This document shows, piece by piece, positions 15,622 through 24,404 of a DNA stretch of 41,078 bases. The notes below the pieces were generated by a model. That model was given only the letters and a program-made list of their open reading frames with translations. It searched no databases and was not told where the DNA came from. The DNA comes from Caulobacter sp. Its GTDB lineage: Bacteria; Pseudomonadota; Alphaproteobacteria; Caulobacterales; Caulobacteraceae. The DNA lies in contig JAQGIP010000046.1 of NCBI GenBank assembly GCA_028291055.1, forward strand, positions 1 to 41,078, read 5' to 3'. Numbering within the stretch: the stretch's first letter is position 1; every line of letters starts with the position of its first letter. The position numbers and the translations under genes are program-made.

Positions 15622-16356
15622 TTAGAGCGTCAGGCCGCCATCCACGATGATCGTCTGGCCAACGATGTAGCTGGCCAGGGGGGAGGCCAGGAAGAGGCAG
15701 GCGCCGGCCATGTCGGCGGGTTGGCCGAGGCGCCCGATAGGGATGCCGGCCAGGGCGCCCTTGAGGCGTTCCGGGTTTTCAGTGGTGACCTTGGTCAGCT
15801 TGGTGTCGACGAGGCCGGGCGCCACGCCGTTCACGCGGATGCCGTCGCGGGCCCAGGCCTGGCCCAGGGTGCGGGTCAAGGCCACGGCGCCGGCCTTGGA
15901 GGCGTTATAGGCCGGGTTGCCCCGGGTGGCGTGATAGGCGGAGGTGGAGGAGATGGTGATGATGCTCCCCCTGGCCGCCGCCAGCAGGTCGCGGAACTTC
16001 ATCGAACAGGCCATCAGGCTGTCGAGGTTGACGGCCATCACCGTCTTGAAACCGTCCATCTGGAACTCGCCCTTGCGGTAGATGACCGTGCCCTGGGCCA
16101 GGACCAGCACGTCCAGCGCCTCGAAGGGCACGGGCCAGGCGGCAATGGCGTCGGCGTCGGAGACATCGACCTTGGAATAGGTGAGCCCGGTCAGGTCGGA
16201 GCCCTCCTCGCCGCGATAGTCCTCGGCGTTGGCGCGCGTGCCCCAGACGTGGACCTCGGCGCCGCGGTCACGGAAGGCGTGGGCGATGCCGTTGCCGATG
16301 CCGCTGGAGCCGCCGACCACGAGCACGGTCTTGGCGGTGAAATCCATGTCGTTCAT
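15622..16356 (-). CDS. SDR family oxidoreductase in the hydroxy-amino-acid unit
   Basis: Classical short-chain dehydrogenase of 244 residues. The coenzyme loop reads GGSSGIGNGIA near residue 15 and the catalytic part is STSAYHATRGNPAYNASKAG (Ser, Tyr and Lys all present, YNASK). It ends with the usual GQTIIVDGG. ATG at 16356 is chosen because it gives the standard N-terminus; the upstream open frame is antisense-like. It begins 10 nt after the stop of the aldolase-like gene (16367), so it is the third gene of that unit. It may oxidise or reduce a product of the pathway, such as a 2-keto or hydroxy acid. The substrate cannot be read directly. Confidence 0.9.
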   Translation of the reverse strand: MNDMDFTAKTVLVVGGSSGIGNGIAHAFRDRGAEVHVWGTRANAEDYRGEEGSDLTGLTYSKVDVSDADAIAAWPVPFEALDVLVLAQGTVIYRKGEFQMDGFKTVMAVNLDSLMACSMKFRDLLAAARGSIITISSTSAYHATRGNPAYNASKAGAVALTRTLGQAWARDGIRVNGVAPGLVDTKLTKVTTENPERLKGALAGIPIGRLGQPADMAGACLFLASPLASYIVGQTIIVDGGLTL

Positions 16357-16366
16357 GGGGCTGTCC

Positions 16367-17557
16367 TCAGGCGGAGATGCGGCGGGCGTCGATGGCCCAG
16401 CGCTCATGTGACCCGTCTGCCGCCACGGCATGGAAGGCGTCATAGAGGTTGCAGGTCGGGTCGCAGTGGCCGGGCTGCAGCCAGACGATGTCGCCGGTCT
16501 TGGGGGCGTCGGTGGGCCAGGCCAGGGCCGGGTCCGCGTCGGCCGCGCCGATCGCCGCGGCGAAGGCAAGCGGGTCGCGCCCGGCGGCCTTGGGGATGTG
16601 GGCGAAGGCGGGGTGCAGGATCATGCCGTGCTCGTCGCCCATCGGCCGCCAGACCGAGCCGGGCGCCGCGCCCTCCGCCACCCGGGCCGGCGGGCCGTCC
16701 ACGGACACGGCCTTGAAGCCCGCGTCGCAGACTACGTGGCTCTTGTGCTGAACGGAGATGACGCTGGCGGCGATGTAGAGGGCCGGTTCAAAGGCCCAGG
16801 GCCGCCCGTCCGGCGCGCCGCAGGCCTCGTACTCCACGTCCATCACCGCATAGGAGCCGGCCTGGAGTTCGTTGAACACGCCGCTCTTCAGGTCATAGGC
16901 ATGGGTGCCGGTGCCGCCGCCGGTGACGACGCCGGGGGCGAGGTTGGCGCCGCGCAGCTGCTCGACGGCGTGGGCCAGGCCCCGGTGGCCGGCCTCGTCG
17001 GCGGTGCGGCGGCGCTCGGCCCCATCCAGGTGCTGCAGGTGGCCGAGATAGGCCTGGATGCCCGCATAGTTCAGGCCCTCGGTGGCGGCGGCAAGGGCGG
17101 CAAGCGCCACGGCGCGATCCGGATAGGCGCCGGTGCGGTGGGTGCCGAGGTCGAGGTCGATGACCAGGTCCAGGGTGACCCCGGCGGCCCGCGCCGCCGC
17201 GCCCAGGCGTTCGATCTGGGCGGCGTCATCGGCGACGGAGCCGACGCGGGCGCCGGTCTTGGCCAGGGCGGCGAGACGCACGGCGCCCCAGGGCGCGGGC
17301 GGGGCGGTGACCAGCACGTCGCGGATGCCGCCCGCCACGAAGGCCTCGGCTTCGCCCACCGTCTGGGCGCACAGGCCCACCGCGCCGCCCTCGACCTGCA
17401 GGCGCCCCAGCGTCGAGCATTTGTGGGTCTTGCCGTGGGCGCGCAGGCGCACATTGGCGTCGTTGCAGAGGCCCTGCATGGTGGCCAGGTTGCGCTCCAG
17501 GGCCCGCCGGTCGATGACCAGAAGCGGCGTCTGCGGCGGCGTGAAGTTGGGAAACAT
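16367..17557 (-). CDS. D-threonine aldolase / 3-hydroxyaspartate aldolase family protein (DSD1-type, PLP)
   Basis: PLP enzyme of the fold-III alanine-racemase-like family that includes D-threonine aldolase, D-serine dehydratase and beta-hydroxyaspartate aldolase. The 396-residue product has the N-terminal TPLLVIDRRALERNL entry, the PLP lysine in RAHGKTHKC (about residue 43), and a C-terminal metal-binding motif in QPGHCDPTCNLYD. The PGHCDPT form is, as recalled, characteristic of the 3-hydroxyaspartate aldolase (BhcC/DHAA) subgroup rather than the D-serine dehydratase form (HPCTT). The ATG at 17557 overlaps the TGA of the upstream Ser/Thr dehydratase gene (ATGA). This tight coupling to a BhcB-like gene supports hydroxyaspartate or a related beta-hydroxy-D-amino acid as substrate. 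Confidence 0.85.
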   Translation of the reverse strand: MFPNFTPPQTPLLVIDRRALERNLATMQGLCNDANVRLRAHGKTHKCSTLGRLQVEGGAVGLCAQTVGEAEAFVAGGIRDVLVTAPPAPWGAVRLAALAKTGARVGSVADDAAQIERLGAAARAAGVTLDLVIDLDLGTHRTGAYPDRAVALAALAAATEGLNYAGIQAYLGHLQHLDGAERRRTADEAGHRGLAHAVEQLRGANLAPGVVTGGGTGTHAYDLKSGVFNELQAGSYAVMDVEYEACGAPDGRPWAFEPALYIAASVISVQHKSHVVCDAGFKAVSVDGPPARVAEGAAPGSVWRPMGDEHGMILHPAFAHIPKAAGRDPLAFAAAIGAADADPALAWPTDAPKTGDIVWLQPGHCDPTCNLYDAFHAVAADGSHERWAIDARRISA

Positions 17558-18549
17558 CAGGCCTGACCCGCCATGATCGCTGCGTGCAATTCGGGGTCGA
17601 TGTTGCCGCCGGAAAGGACCACGGCGACCGTCTTGCCCTTCACGTCCAGCTTGCCCGACAACAGGGCGGCCAAGCCCACGCAGCCACCGGGCTCGACCAC
17701 CAGCTTCAGCGTGTTGAAGGCGTAGCGGATGGCTTCGGAAACCTCCGCGTCGGTGACGGTGACCACGCCGGTCAGGTTCTTTTGCATGATCGGGAAGGTC
17801 AGCACGCCCGGAGTCGGCGACTGCAGGGCGTCGCAGAACGACCGCGCGGCGGGGTCGTTGCCCTCGCGCCTGCCGCTGGTCAGGGAGCGGCGGGTGTCGT
17901 CGAAGGCGGCCGGCTCCACGCCCCAGACCTGGACGCCGGGCCAATCGGCCTTCACGGCCGTGGACAGGCCCGAGATCAGGCCGCCGCCGCCCACGGGGCA
18001 GACCACCAGGTCGGGCAGGGCGCCCGGCATGCGCTTGGCCTGCAGCACCAGTTCCAGGCCCACCGTGCCCTGGCCCGCGATCACATGCGGGTCGTCATAG
18101 GAGGGCACGACCACGCAGCCGCGCTCGGCGGCGATCTCGGCGGCGATGGCCTCGCGGTCCTCGGTGTAGCGGTCGAAGAAGCGGATTTCCGCGCCGTAGA
18201 GGCGGGTGTTGTCGACCTTGATCTTCGGGCTGTCGGCCGGCATCACGATCAGGGCCGGACAGCCGACCCGGGCGGCGGCGAGCGCCACGCCCTGGGCATG
18301 GTTGCCGGAGGAGAAGGCCACCACGCCACGCGTCTTCTCGTCGGCGCTCAACTGGCTCAGCCGGTTATAGGCGCCGCGGTATTTGAAGGCCCCGCCGTGC
18401 TGCAGGATTTCGGGCTTGATCATGACCCGCGCCCCAAGCAGGGCGTCCAGCTGCTTGTTGCGGATCAGGGGGGTCTCGATGACCTCGCCGGCCAGGCGGT
18501 CGGCGGCGGCTTCGATGTCGGTGATGTTGACGGCCAGTTGTTCGCTCAT
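17557..18549 (-). CDS. Serine/threonine dehydratase family, 3-hydroxyaspartate ammonia-lyase-like
   Basis: PLP fold-II enzyme of 330 residues, the size of serine racemase and threo-3-hydroxyaspartate ammonia-lyase and without the C-terminal ACT regulatory domain of biosynthetic IlvA. The PLP lysine is K56 in HGGAFKYRGA. The phosphate and substrate loops are SSGNHAQGVA (about 82-91) and VGGGGLISG near 185; a C-terminal LSGGNID motif is present. The ATG at 18549 lies 82 nt from the divergent M20 amidohydrolase gene. The next gene is an overlapping aldolase of the BhcC type. The pair resembles bhcB-bhcC in content, but the aminotransferase (bhcA) and iminosuccinate reductase (bhcD) genes of that cycle are not nearby. 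General serine or threonine deamination remains possible. Confidence 0.88.
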   Translation of the reverse strand: MSEQLAVNITDIEAAADRLAGEVIETPLIRNKQLDALLGARVMIKPEILQHGGAFKYRGAYNRLSQLSADEKTRGVVAFSSGNHAQGVALAAARVGCPALIVMPADSPKIKVDNTRLYGAEIRFFDRYTEDREAIAAEIAAERGCVVVPSYDDPHVIAGQGTVGLELVLQAKRMPGALPDLVVCPVGGGGLISGLSTAVKADWPGVQVWGVEPAAFDDTRRSLTSGRREGNDPAARSFCDALQSPTPGVLTFPIMQKNLTGVVTVTDAEVSEAIRYAFNTLKLVVEPGGCVGLAALLSGKLDVKGKTVAVVLSGGNIDPELHAAIMAGQA

Positions 18550-18631
18550 GGCGCCCTCCGCTTCTGTGCTGTTCCTAGACGAACCGCGCCCGGCCCGCCA
18601 TGGTGCGCGCGACTTGTGATGGGAGACCCCT
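18550..18631. promoter_or_regulatory. Divergent promoter region, dehydratase unit / M20 amidohydrolase
   Basis: 82 nt shared between two divergent transcription units. It should contain both promoters and any operator. GGGAGA at about 18620 is the ribosome site of the amidohydrolase gene. No palindrome stands out by eye. Confidence 0.4.
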
Positions 18632-19843
18632 ATGGACCTGACGATGGCCGACGGCGAAAACTGGATTTCGGTGGGCGAGGCGCTGCTGCCCGACGCCATC
18701 ACCCTGCGCCGCGCCATCCATGAGGAGCCGGAACTGGGGCTCGACCTGCCGCTGACCACCCAGAAGGTGTTGAAGGCGTTGGAAGGCCTGCCGCTGGAGA
18801 TTCGCCAGGGCCCCTCGACGACGGGCGTGCTGGCCATCCTGCGCGGCTCGGCCAACGGCCGCACCGTGCTGCTGCGCGGCGACATGGACGCCCTGCCGCT
18901 GACGGAGGACACCGGGCTCACCTACATGTCACGCACCCTGGGGGCGATGCACGCCTGCGGCCACGACACCCATGTGGCCATGCTGGCCGGCGCGGCCCGC
19001 GCCCTGTGCGCCAACCGCGACAAGCTGGCCGGCACGGTGATGTTCATGTTCCAGCCGGGCGAGGAGGGCCATCACGGGGCCCGCTTCATGCTCGACGACG
19101 GGCTGATCGACCCGCTGCCGGATGTAGCCTTCGCCCTGCACATCAGCCCCAACATGCCGCGCGGCGTCTTCGCCAGCAAAGCCGGCCCGCTGCTGGCCTC
19201 CGCCGACGTGCTGAAGGTGCGCATCACCGGGCGCGGCGGCCACGCCTCGATGCCCCAGGATGCGCTCGATCCCATCCCCGTGGCCTGCGAGATGGTCATG
19301 GCGCTGCAGACCATGATCACCCGCACCATCCCGGTCGGCGACCCGGCGGTGTTGACCATCGCCAAGATCGAGAGCGGCACCACCAACAACATCATCCCCG
19401 AGACGGCCTATCTCGAGGGCACCCTGCGCACGCTCTCGGAACACACCCGCAAGGCGGCGCAGGAGGGCTTCCTTCGCGTGATCAAGGGCATCGCCGACGC
19501 CCACGGCGTGCGGGCCGAGCCGCAGATCATCCAGGGCTTCCCGGTGACGGTGAACAACACCGCCGCCACCGACCTGGCCGAACGCGTCGCCAAGGCCACC
19601 TTCGGCGAGGAGGCCTGGGTGACCATGCCCGCCCCGATGATGGGGGCGGAGGACTTCGCCTATGTGCTGCAAAAGGCCCCCGGCGCCATGGCCTTCATCG
19701 GCGCGGCGCCCGACGGAACCGCCGATTATCGCGCCTGCTGCCCGCTGCATTCCAACCGCATGGTGCTGGACGAAACCGTGATGGCGCGGGGCATCGCCAT
19801 GCACTGCGCCTATGCCCAGGCGGCGTTGGCGGAGGGGATTTAA
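18632..19843 (+). CDS. M20D amidohydrolase (hippurate / N-acyl amino acid hydrolase type)
   Basis: Metal-dependent amidohydrolase of the M20 peptidase family, subfamily D, 403 residues, cytoplasmic. The zinc-ligand segments are HACGHDTH (about residues 107-114) with the preceding GDMDALPL, the FQPGEEGHHGAR motif with the Glu pair, and MMGAEDFAYVLQ near the C-terminus. The lid domain with the ITGRGGHASMPQ stretch is present. GGGAGA precedes the ATG at 18632; a second in-frame ATG at 18644 is also possible. It is divergent from the dehydratase/aldolase/SDR unit. Release of an amino acid from an N-acyl conjugate would feed that unit, which is inference. The stop shares TTAA with the stop of the convergent membrane-protein gene. 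Confidence 0.92.
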   Translation: MDLTMADGENWISVGEALLPDAITLRRAIHEEPELGLDLPLTTQKVLKALEGLPLEIRQGPSTTGVLAILRGSANGRTVLLRGDMDALPLTEDTGLTYMSRTLGAMHACGHDTHVAMLAGAARALCANRDKLAGTVMFMFQPGEEGHHGARFMLDDGLIDPLPDVAFALHISPNMPRGVFASKAGPLLASADVLKVRITGRGGHASMPQDALDPIPVACEMVMALQTMITRTIPVGDPAVLTIAKIESGTTNNIIPETAYLEGTLRTLSEHTRKAAQEGFLRVIKGIADAHGVRAEPQIIQGFPVTVNNTAATDLAERVAKATFGEEAWVTMPAPMMGAEDFAYVLQKAPGAMAFIGAAPDGTADYRACCPLHSNRMVLDETVMARGIAMHCAYAQAALAEGI

Positions 19844-20322
19844 GCGGCGGGCGGCGCTTCCGGCGGCGGCGCGGCGGCGCCGGTCTTGGTGGCGGCCAGC
19901 ATCTTGTGGTGGTTGAAGGCGGTCAGCACGGCCAAGCCGAACGCCACCAAGCCCATCAGCCCGCCCGGCGTGGCGATCACCTCGCCGCTGATGCAGGGGA
20001 AGATGATCACGCAACTCGCCCAATAGCCCCACTTCACCCACCACGGGCGAGTGTGGAATTTGGTGAGGTAGATGGCCGCCAGCGCGCCGATCAGCACGAT
20101 CGCATAGGGGTGCGCCTGCCAGCCGGTGGCCGCGCTGTGGCCGTTGAAAAAGACGTGGCCGGTATAGTGGTCCGTATCCATTTCCCGGGTCAGGTAGCCG
20201 CCCCCCGATGCGTGGCGGTAGGGCAGGAACTGAGAAACGAAGAGCAGGATGATCGCCGCCATCATGGTCTTGCGGTCGCGGTCGAAGGCGGGCGTCAAGC
20301 TGGCGGCGTTGGCGTCGGTCAT
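19840..20322 (-). CDS. Small inner-membrane protein, unknown function
   Basis: Not recognised. The 160-residue product starts at the ATG at 20322; a longer frame to 20376 lacks support. It has a first membrane segment (IILLFVSQFLPY, about residues 22-34), a hydrophilic stretch rich in His and Gly (YRHASGGGYLTREMDTDHYTGH), then about three further membrane segments (AIVLIGALAAIYL, WASCVIIFPCISG, LMGLVAFGLAVLTAF), and a Pro/Ala-rich cytoplasmic tail. The TAA stop overlaps that of the convergent M20 gene (TTAA, 19840-19843). It may be transcribed alone; its upstream region is divergent to purA. Confidence 0.7.
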   Translation of the reverse strand: MTDANAASLTPAFDRDRKTMMAAIILLFVSQFLPYRHASGGGYLTREMDTDHYTGHVFFNGHSAATGWQAHPYAIVLIGALAAIYLTKFHTRPWWVKWGYWASCVIIFPCISGEVIATPGGLMGLVAFGLAVLTAFNHHKMLAATKTGAAAPPPEAPPAA

Positions 20323-20491
20323 ATGATGCACCCCAAGTATGCGCTGGACGGTAGGCTTGGGCCGCTGGACGGGCAATCGGTCACGGCGCCCATAAACAGG
20401 GGGCGGATCGGGGCGTTGCTTCCGTCACGCCGTGACACCTCCCCTCACCCACGCTACAGAGCGCGCGGCTTTTGCACGGGGATTCTCAAAC

Positions 20492-21778
20492 GTGGCCAAT
20501 GTGACGGTGGTCGGCGCCCAATGGGGCGACGAGGGCAAGGGCAAGATCGTCGACTGGCTGTCGAACCGCGCCGATGTCGTGGTCAGGTTCCAGGGCGGGC
20601 ACAACGCTGGCCACACCTTGGTGGTCGACGGCAAGGTCTACAAGCTGGCCCTGCTGCCGTCGGGCGTGGTGCAGGGCAAGCTGTCGGTGATCGGCAACGG
20701 CGTCGTCGTCGACCCCTGGCACCTGCTCTCCGAGATCGCCAAGATCGCCGAGCAGGGCATCGAGATCACGCCGAAGCTGTTGGTGCTGGCCGACAACGCC
20801 TGCCTGATCCTGCCGTTGCACAAGGACCTGGACCAAGCGCGCGAGGCGGCCTCGACCCAGAAGATCGGCACCACCGGGCGCGGCATCGGCCCGGCCTATG
20901 AGGACAAGGCCGGCCGCCGGGCGATCCGCGTCGCCGACCTGGCCGACCCCGAGGCGATCCGGCCCAAGATCGAGCGCCTGCTCGGCCACCACAATGCGCT
21001 GCGCAAGGGCCTGGGGCTGGAGGCCGCCGACGGCGAGGCCCTGTTCGACGCCCTGATGGAGATCGCGCCGAAGATATTGGCCTATGCCCAGCCCGCGTGG
21101 CGGCTGCTCGATCAGGCGAAGAAGGACGGTAAACGCATCCTGTTCGAGGGGGCCCAGGGCGCGCTGCTCGACGTGGACCACGGCACCTACCCGTTTGTGA
21201 CCTCCTCCAACACGGTGGCGGGCCAGGCCGCCGCCGGTTCCGGCATGGGGCCGAAGGGCCCCGGCTACGTGCTGGGCATCGTCAAGGCCTACACCACCCG
21301 GGTCGGCGAGGGGCCCTTCCCGGTGGAGCTCAACGACGAGGTGGGAACCCACCTGTCGACGGTGGGCCGCGAGGTTGGCGTCAACACCGGCCGGCCGCGC
21401 CGCTGCGGCTGGTTCGACGCGGTGCTGGTGCGCCAGTCGGTGGCCATCAACGGCATCGACGGGGTGGCCCTGACCAAGCTGGACGTGCTGGACGGCCTGC
21501 CGAAGCTGAAAATCTGCGTCGGCTACCGGATCGGCGAGCGCACGGTGGACTATCTGCCCGCCGGCATGCGCGACCAGGCGGCGGCGGTCCCCATCTACGA
21601 AGAGATGGACGGTTGGAGCGAAAGCACCGTGGGGGCGCGCTCGTTCAAGGACCTGAACGCCAACGCCATCAAATATGTGCGCCGCATCGAGGAGCTGATC
21701 GAGGCGCCGGTGGCGCTGCTGTCGACCAGTCCGGAGCGCGACGACACCATCCTGATGCGCGACCCCTTCCAGGGCTGA
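20492..21778 (+). CDS. purA: Adenylosuccinate synthetase
   Basis: Joins IMP and aspartate with GTP in the first step of AMP synthesis. Length is 428 residues, as expected for PurA. The P-loop-like GDEGKGK ([14 protein letters not shown]) opens the protein, followed by the QGGHNAGHT loop, [17 protein letters not shown], and the C-terminal [14 protein letters not shown] aspartate/GTP region. GTG at 20492 gives the canonical N-terminus ([12 protein letters not shown]) and has GGGGA upstream; the frame extends to 20432 but the longer start has no sign of homology. It is a single gene between a membrane protein (divergent) and a receiver-domain gene downstream. Confidence 0.97.
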   Translation: MANVTVVGAQWGDEGKGKIVDWLSNRADVVVRFQGGHNAGHTLVVDGKVYKLALLPSGVVQGKLSVIGNGVVVDPWHLLSEIAKIAEQGIEITPKLLVLADNACLILPLHKDLDQAREAASTQKIGTTGRGIGPAYEDKAGRRAIRVADLADPEAIRPKIERLLGHHNALRKGLGLEAADGEALFDALMEIAPKILAYAQPAWRLLDQAKKDGKRILFEGAQGALLDVDHGTYPFVTSSNTVAGQAAAGSGMGPKGPGYVLGIVKAYTTRVGEGPFPVELNDEVGTHLSTVGREVGVNTGRPRRCGWFDAVLVRQSVAINGIDGVALTKLDVLDGLPKLKICVGYRIGERTVDYLPAGMRDQAAAVPIYEEMDGWSESTVGARSFKDLNANAIKYVRRIEELIEAPVALLSTSPERDDTILMRDPFQG

Positions 21779-21869
21779 TCCTCCGCCCAGAGACCGATTT
21801 GTCGTCAAGGTGATCTTTACCGCGTTGGGATAACACTGGGACTGAGTACTTACCCGGAGCGGATCTCCC

Positions 21870-22670
21870 GTGTTCAAAGACGACGCCCGCGTCCTGCAAA
21901 AGATGGCGCCCCTGCTGAAGCGGGTGCTCATCGTCGACACCAATCAGGCGGCCATGCGCATGCTCAGCGAGCTCATGCGCAGCGTCTGCCAGGCCCAGTT
22001 CTCCAGCGCCAACACCGCCCAGCAGGGCCTGATGGCCGCCCAGATCAACAATCCGCAACTGATCTTCGTCGAACAGGCCACCGGAGCCCTGGACGCCGCG
22101 GCCTTCACGCGGGCCCTCCGCCGCAGCGACCTGGCCTGCCGCCAGGCGCCGGTGATCGTGATCACGGCGGAGACCACGGCCAGCACCATCATAGCCGCGC
22201 GCGACGCCGGCGCGCACGAATTCCTGCGCAAGCCCTATACGATCAAGGACCTGCTGCGCCGCCTGGAGGCGGTGACCCTGCACCAGCGCGACTGGGTGGA
22301 GGCGGTGGGCTACATCGGTCCCGACCGGCGCCGCTTCAACTCCGGCGACTATAAGGGCCCGCGCAAGCGCAAGTCCGACGCCCGCGCCACCCCCGACCAG
22401 GCCCGCATGCTCCAGGCCCTGAAGATCGTGCGCGCGGCCGCCCTGGCCGTCGACAGCGATCCCATGCAGGTGCGCCGCGCCCTGGCCGCCCAGGCCGCCG
22501 AACTGCAGAAGATCGGCGTGGCCACCGGCAACATCAAACTGTGCGAAGCCGCCGGCGGCCTGGCCCGGGTCGTGGCGCCCGACGTGCCGCTGCAACTGGT
22601 CACCCTGCGCCCCTTCGTGGACGCCCTGGCCAGCTTCCTGCCGAAGGAAGAGACGGTCGCGGCGGCTTAA
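21870..22670 (+). CDS. Response-regulator receiver-like protein with degenerate phosphorylation site
   Basis: 266 residues. The N-terminal CheY-like domain (about residues 17-135) keeps the fold signature: KRVLIVD at the first strand, VIVITAE with Thr99, and the conserved Lys121-Pro122 in FLRKPYT. Two key features are changed. Only one acidic residue (Asp23) remains of the usual pair in VDTN, and the phospho-acceptor Asp is Glu68 in LIFVEQ. This would be a phosphomimetic or phosphorylation-independent pseudo-receiver. The C-terminal half begins with GPDRRRF, followed by a basic linker and a helical domain I do not recognise. GTG at 21870 follows GGAGCGGA. It is downstream of purA, convergent with rpoH, and separated from it by repeat A2. 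Confidence 0.8.
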   Translation: MFKDDARVLQKMAPLLKRVLIVDTNQAAMRMLSELMRSVCQAQFSSANTAQQGLMAAQINNPQLIFVEQATGALDAAAFTRALRRSDLACRQAPVIVITAETTASTIIAARDAGAHEFLRKPYTIKDLLRRLEAVTLHQRDWVEAVGYIGPDRRRFNSGDYKGPRKRKSDARATPDQARMLQALKIVRAAALAVDSDPMQVRRALAAQAAELQKIGVATGNIKLCEAAGGLARVVAPDVPLQLVTLRPFVDALASFLPKEETVAAA

Positions 22671-22682
22671 GGCCTACCCCCC

Positions 22683-22823
22683 ACTCCGCTCATCCCGGCG
22701 AAAGCCGGGACCCATACCGAGTCACGCAAACGGGCGCGGCTTCGTGTGAAGTCCGCGCCCGTCACTGTCTTCCAGACCAACATCAACCGCCCCATGGGTC
22801 CCGGCCTACGCCGGGATGAGCGG
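22683..22823. repeat. Family A palindromic repeat, copy 2, at a convergent junction
   Basis: Left arm 22683-22715 (CTCCGCTCATCCCGGCGAAA then GCCGGGACCCAT) and right arm 22794-22823 (ATGGGTCCCGGCCTACGCCGGGATGAGCGG) are inverted copies around about 78 nt. It lies exactly between the convergent stops of the receiver-like gene (22670) and rpoH (22832), where each hairpin could stop transcription coming from either side. Confidence 0.85.
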
Positions 22824-22831
22824 AGATCAAA

Positions 22832-23719
22832 TTACGCCTCGATCAGGTTCCGCTGAACGGCGCTGGCCTTCATCGTCTTCTGCAGCTTCTCGAACGCGCG
22901 CACCTCGATCTGGCGGACCCGCTCGCGGCTGACGCCGTATTCGGAGGCCAGTTCTTCGAGCGTCGTCGGGTTATCCTTCAGCCGGCGCTCGGTGAGGATG
23001 TGGCGCTCGCGGTCGGTGAGCCCCGTCATCGCCTCGCCCAGGAGCCCCATGCGCTGGGAATATTCCTGATTGTCGGCGACCACGGTTTCCTGGCTGGGCG
23101 TCACGTCGTCGGCCAGCCAGTCCTGCCACTCGCTCTCGCCATCGGCGCGCATGGGCGCGTTCAGCGACGAGTCCGGGCCGGACAAACGCCGGTTCATCGA
23201 GATGACTTCGGAGTCCAGCACGCCAAGCTTGGTGGCGATGACGCTGACCTGATCGGGACGCAGGTCGCCCTCCTGCAGGGCCGCGATCTCGCTCTTGGCC
23301 TTGCGCAGGTTGAAGAACAGCTTCTTCTGGGCGGCGGTGGTGCCCATCTTCACGAGCGACCAGCTGCGCAGGATGTATTCCTGGATCGAGGCCCGGATCC
23401 ACCACATGGCGTAGGTCGCCAGGCGGAAGCCTTTGTCCGGCTCGAACTTCTTGACCGCCTGCATCAGGCCGACATTGCCTTCGGAGATGACTTCGCCGAT
23501 CGGCAGGCCGTAGCCGCGGTAGCCCATGGCGATCTTCGCCACGAGCCGCAGGTGGCTCGTTACCATCCGGTGCGCGGCGTCGGGGTCCTGGTGCTCTTTC
23601 CAACGTTGGGCGAGCATGAATTCCTCGTCGCGGGCCAGCATCGGAAACTTACGGATTTCCGTCAGATAGCGGCTGAGGCCACCGTCTGGCGACATGACTG
23701 AGAGTGATGTCGCGGCCAT
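22832..23719 (-). CDS. rpoH: RNA polymerase heat-shock sigma factor sigma-32
   Basis: Directs RNA polymerase to heat-shock promoters. The 295 residues contain region 2 (RLVAKIAMGYRGYGLPIGEVISEG; FRLATYAMWWIRASIQEYI), the RpoH box (AQKKLFFNLRKAK, which distinguishes it from RpoD), region 3, and region 4 with the helix-turn-helix (LEELASEYGVSRERVRQIE). ATG at 23719 is chosen; the frame continues upstream to 23797 but the added residues are not sigma-like. A short palindrome GTCTTGAAGAC (23818-23828), containing CTTGAA as in sigma-32 -35 boxes, lies in the upstream gap, but the orientation and matching -10 are not clear. In Caulobacter rpoH is autoregulated; that cannot be proven here. Confidence 0.97.
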   Translation of the reverse strand: MAATSLSVMSPDGGLSRYLTEIRKFPMLARDEEFMLAQRWKEHQDPDAAHRMVTSHLRLVAKIAMGYRGYGLPIGEVISEGNVGLMQAVKKFEPDKGFRLATYAMWWIRASIQEYILRSWSLVKMGTTAAQKKLFFNLRKAKSEIAALQEGDLRPDQVSVIATKLGVLDSEVISMNRRLSGPDSSLNAPMRADGESEWQDWLADDVTPSQETVVADNQEYSQRMGLLGEAMTGLTDRERHILTERRLKDNPTTLEELASEYGVSRERVRQIEVRAFEKLQKTMKASAVQRNLIEA

Positions 23720-23888
23720 TGTAGTACCCCTTTCTGGTGAGCCGGCGTTTGGGAGGCCGTATAGGCACGGCGCGTCGCTCACCCCCTTGAACCGCAAAGA
23801 TAGGTATTCGTTGCGGGGTCTTGAAGACCATGGCGTGCTTGTAATGCCTGAGTGGGCTAGTCGGGTATCGAGAATAGATCGGAAGGCT
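23720..23888. promoter_or_regulatory. Divergent upstream region of rpoH and a lipoprotein gene
   Basis: Gap of 169 nt. GTCTTGAAGAC at 23818-23828 is an 11-nt palindrome whose plus strand reads CTTGAAG. The ribosome site GGAAGG for the lipoprotein gene is at 23881-23886. No complete promoter is asserted. Confidence 0.3.
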
Positions 23889-24401
23889 ATGAGGAAAAAT
23901 CATCGGCTGATCGGGGTGCTGGCGTCCGTGGTTGTCGTGGCGGGGTGCGCGAGCCCCTACCCCGGCGTGGAAATCGACACCGGGCTGACGGCCACGACGA
24001 GCGATCGCGACTGCATGGTGCTGGCCGCCCTGATCCGCACCCTGCCGGCGGGGCCGGACTATGCCGTCTATCCGGTGCTGCTGGGCGGACCGCTCGAGCA
24101 AGTCGACGAGGAACTGCCGGGCCGTCCGATGCTGGAACAGGCCGGTGCGCTCGCGTCGACCCGGGTGCGGGTCGCCTGCGGCGGCCTGGTGAAGCCCTGC
24201 GCCGGCGTAAAGCGGGACTACGTCAAATGCGTCGGCCTCCGCGCGCCGATGTTCTCACGCGACGGGCAATCGGCGGTGGTCGACGGCAACGTCGACTTCA
24301 TCCAGACACGCTACCTGTTCCGGCGCGGCGCCACCGGCTGGGACCTGGTCCGCACGACGCACCTTTACAGCCGCGACACCACCGTCGAGGACGTCACCTG
24401 A
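23889..24401 (+). CDS. Predicted lipoprotein of unknown function
   Basis: 170 residues. MRKNHRLIGVLASVVVVAGC forms a lipoprotein signal peptide with lipobox VAGC (Cys20), and the next residue is Ala. The mature part contains several cysteines (CMVL, ACGG, PCAG, KCVG) that could pair, and ends as a compact mixed alpha/beta region (VDFIQTRYLFRRGATGWDLVRTTHLY), a pattern seen in small envelope proteins that fold as an NTF2-like sheet; this is not certain. ATG at 23889 has GGAAGG 5 nt upstream. Stops 3 nt before rluD's stop on the opposite strand, so the two genes converge. Confidence 0.8.
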   Translation: MRKNHRLIGVLASVVVVAGCASPYPGVEIDTGLTATTSDRDCMVLAALIRTLPAGPDYAVYPVLLGGPLEQVDEELPGRPMLEQAGALASTRVRVACGGLVKPCAGVKRDYVKCVGLRAPMFSRDGQSAVVDGNVDFIQTRYLFRRGATGWDLVRTTHLYSRDTTVEDVT

Positions 24402-24404
24402 GTC

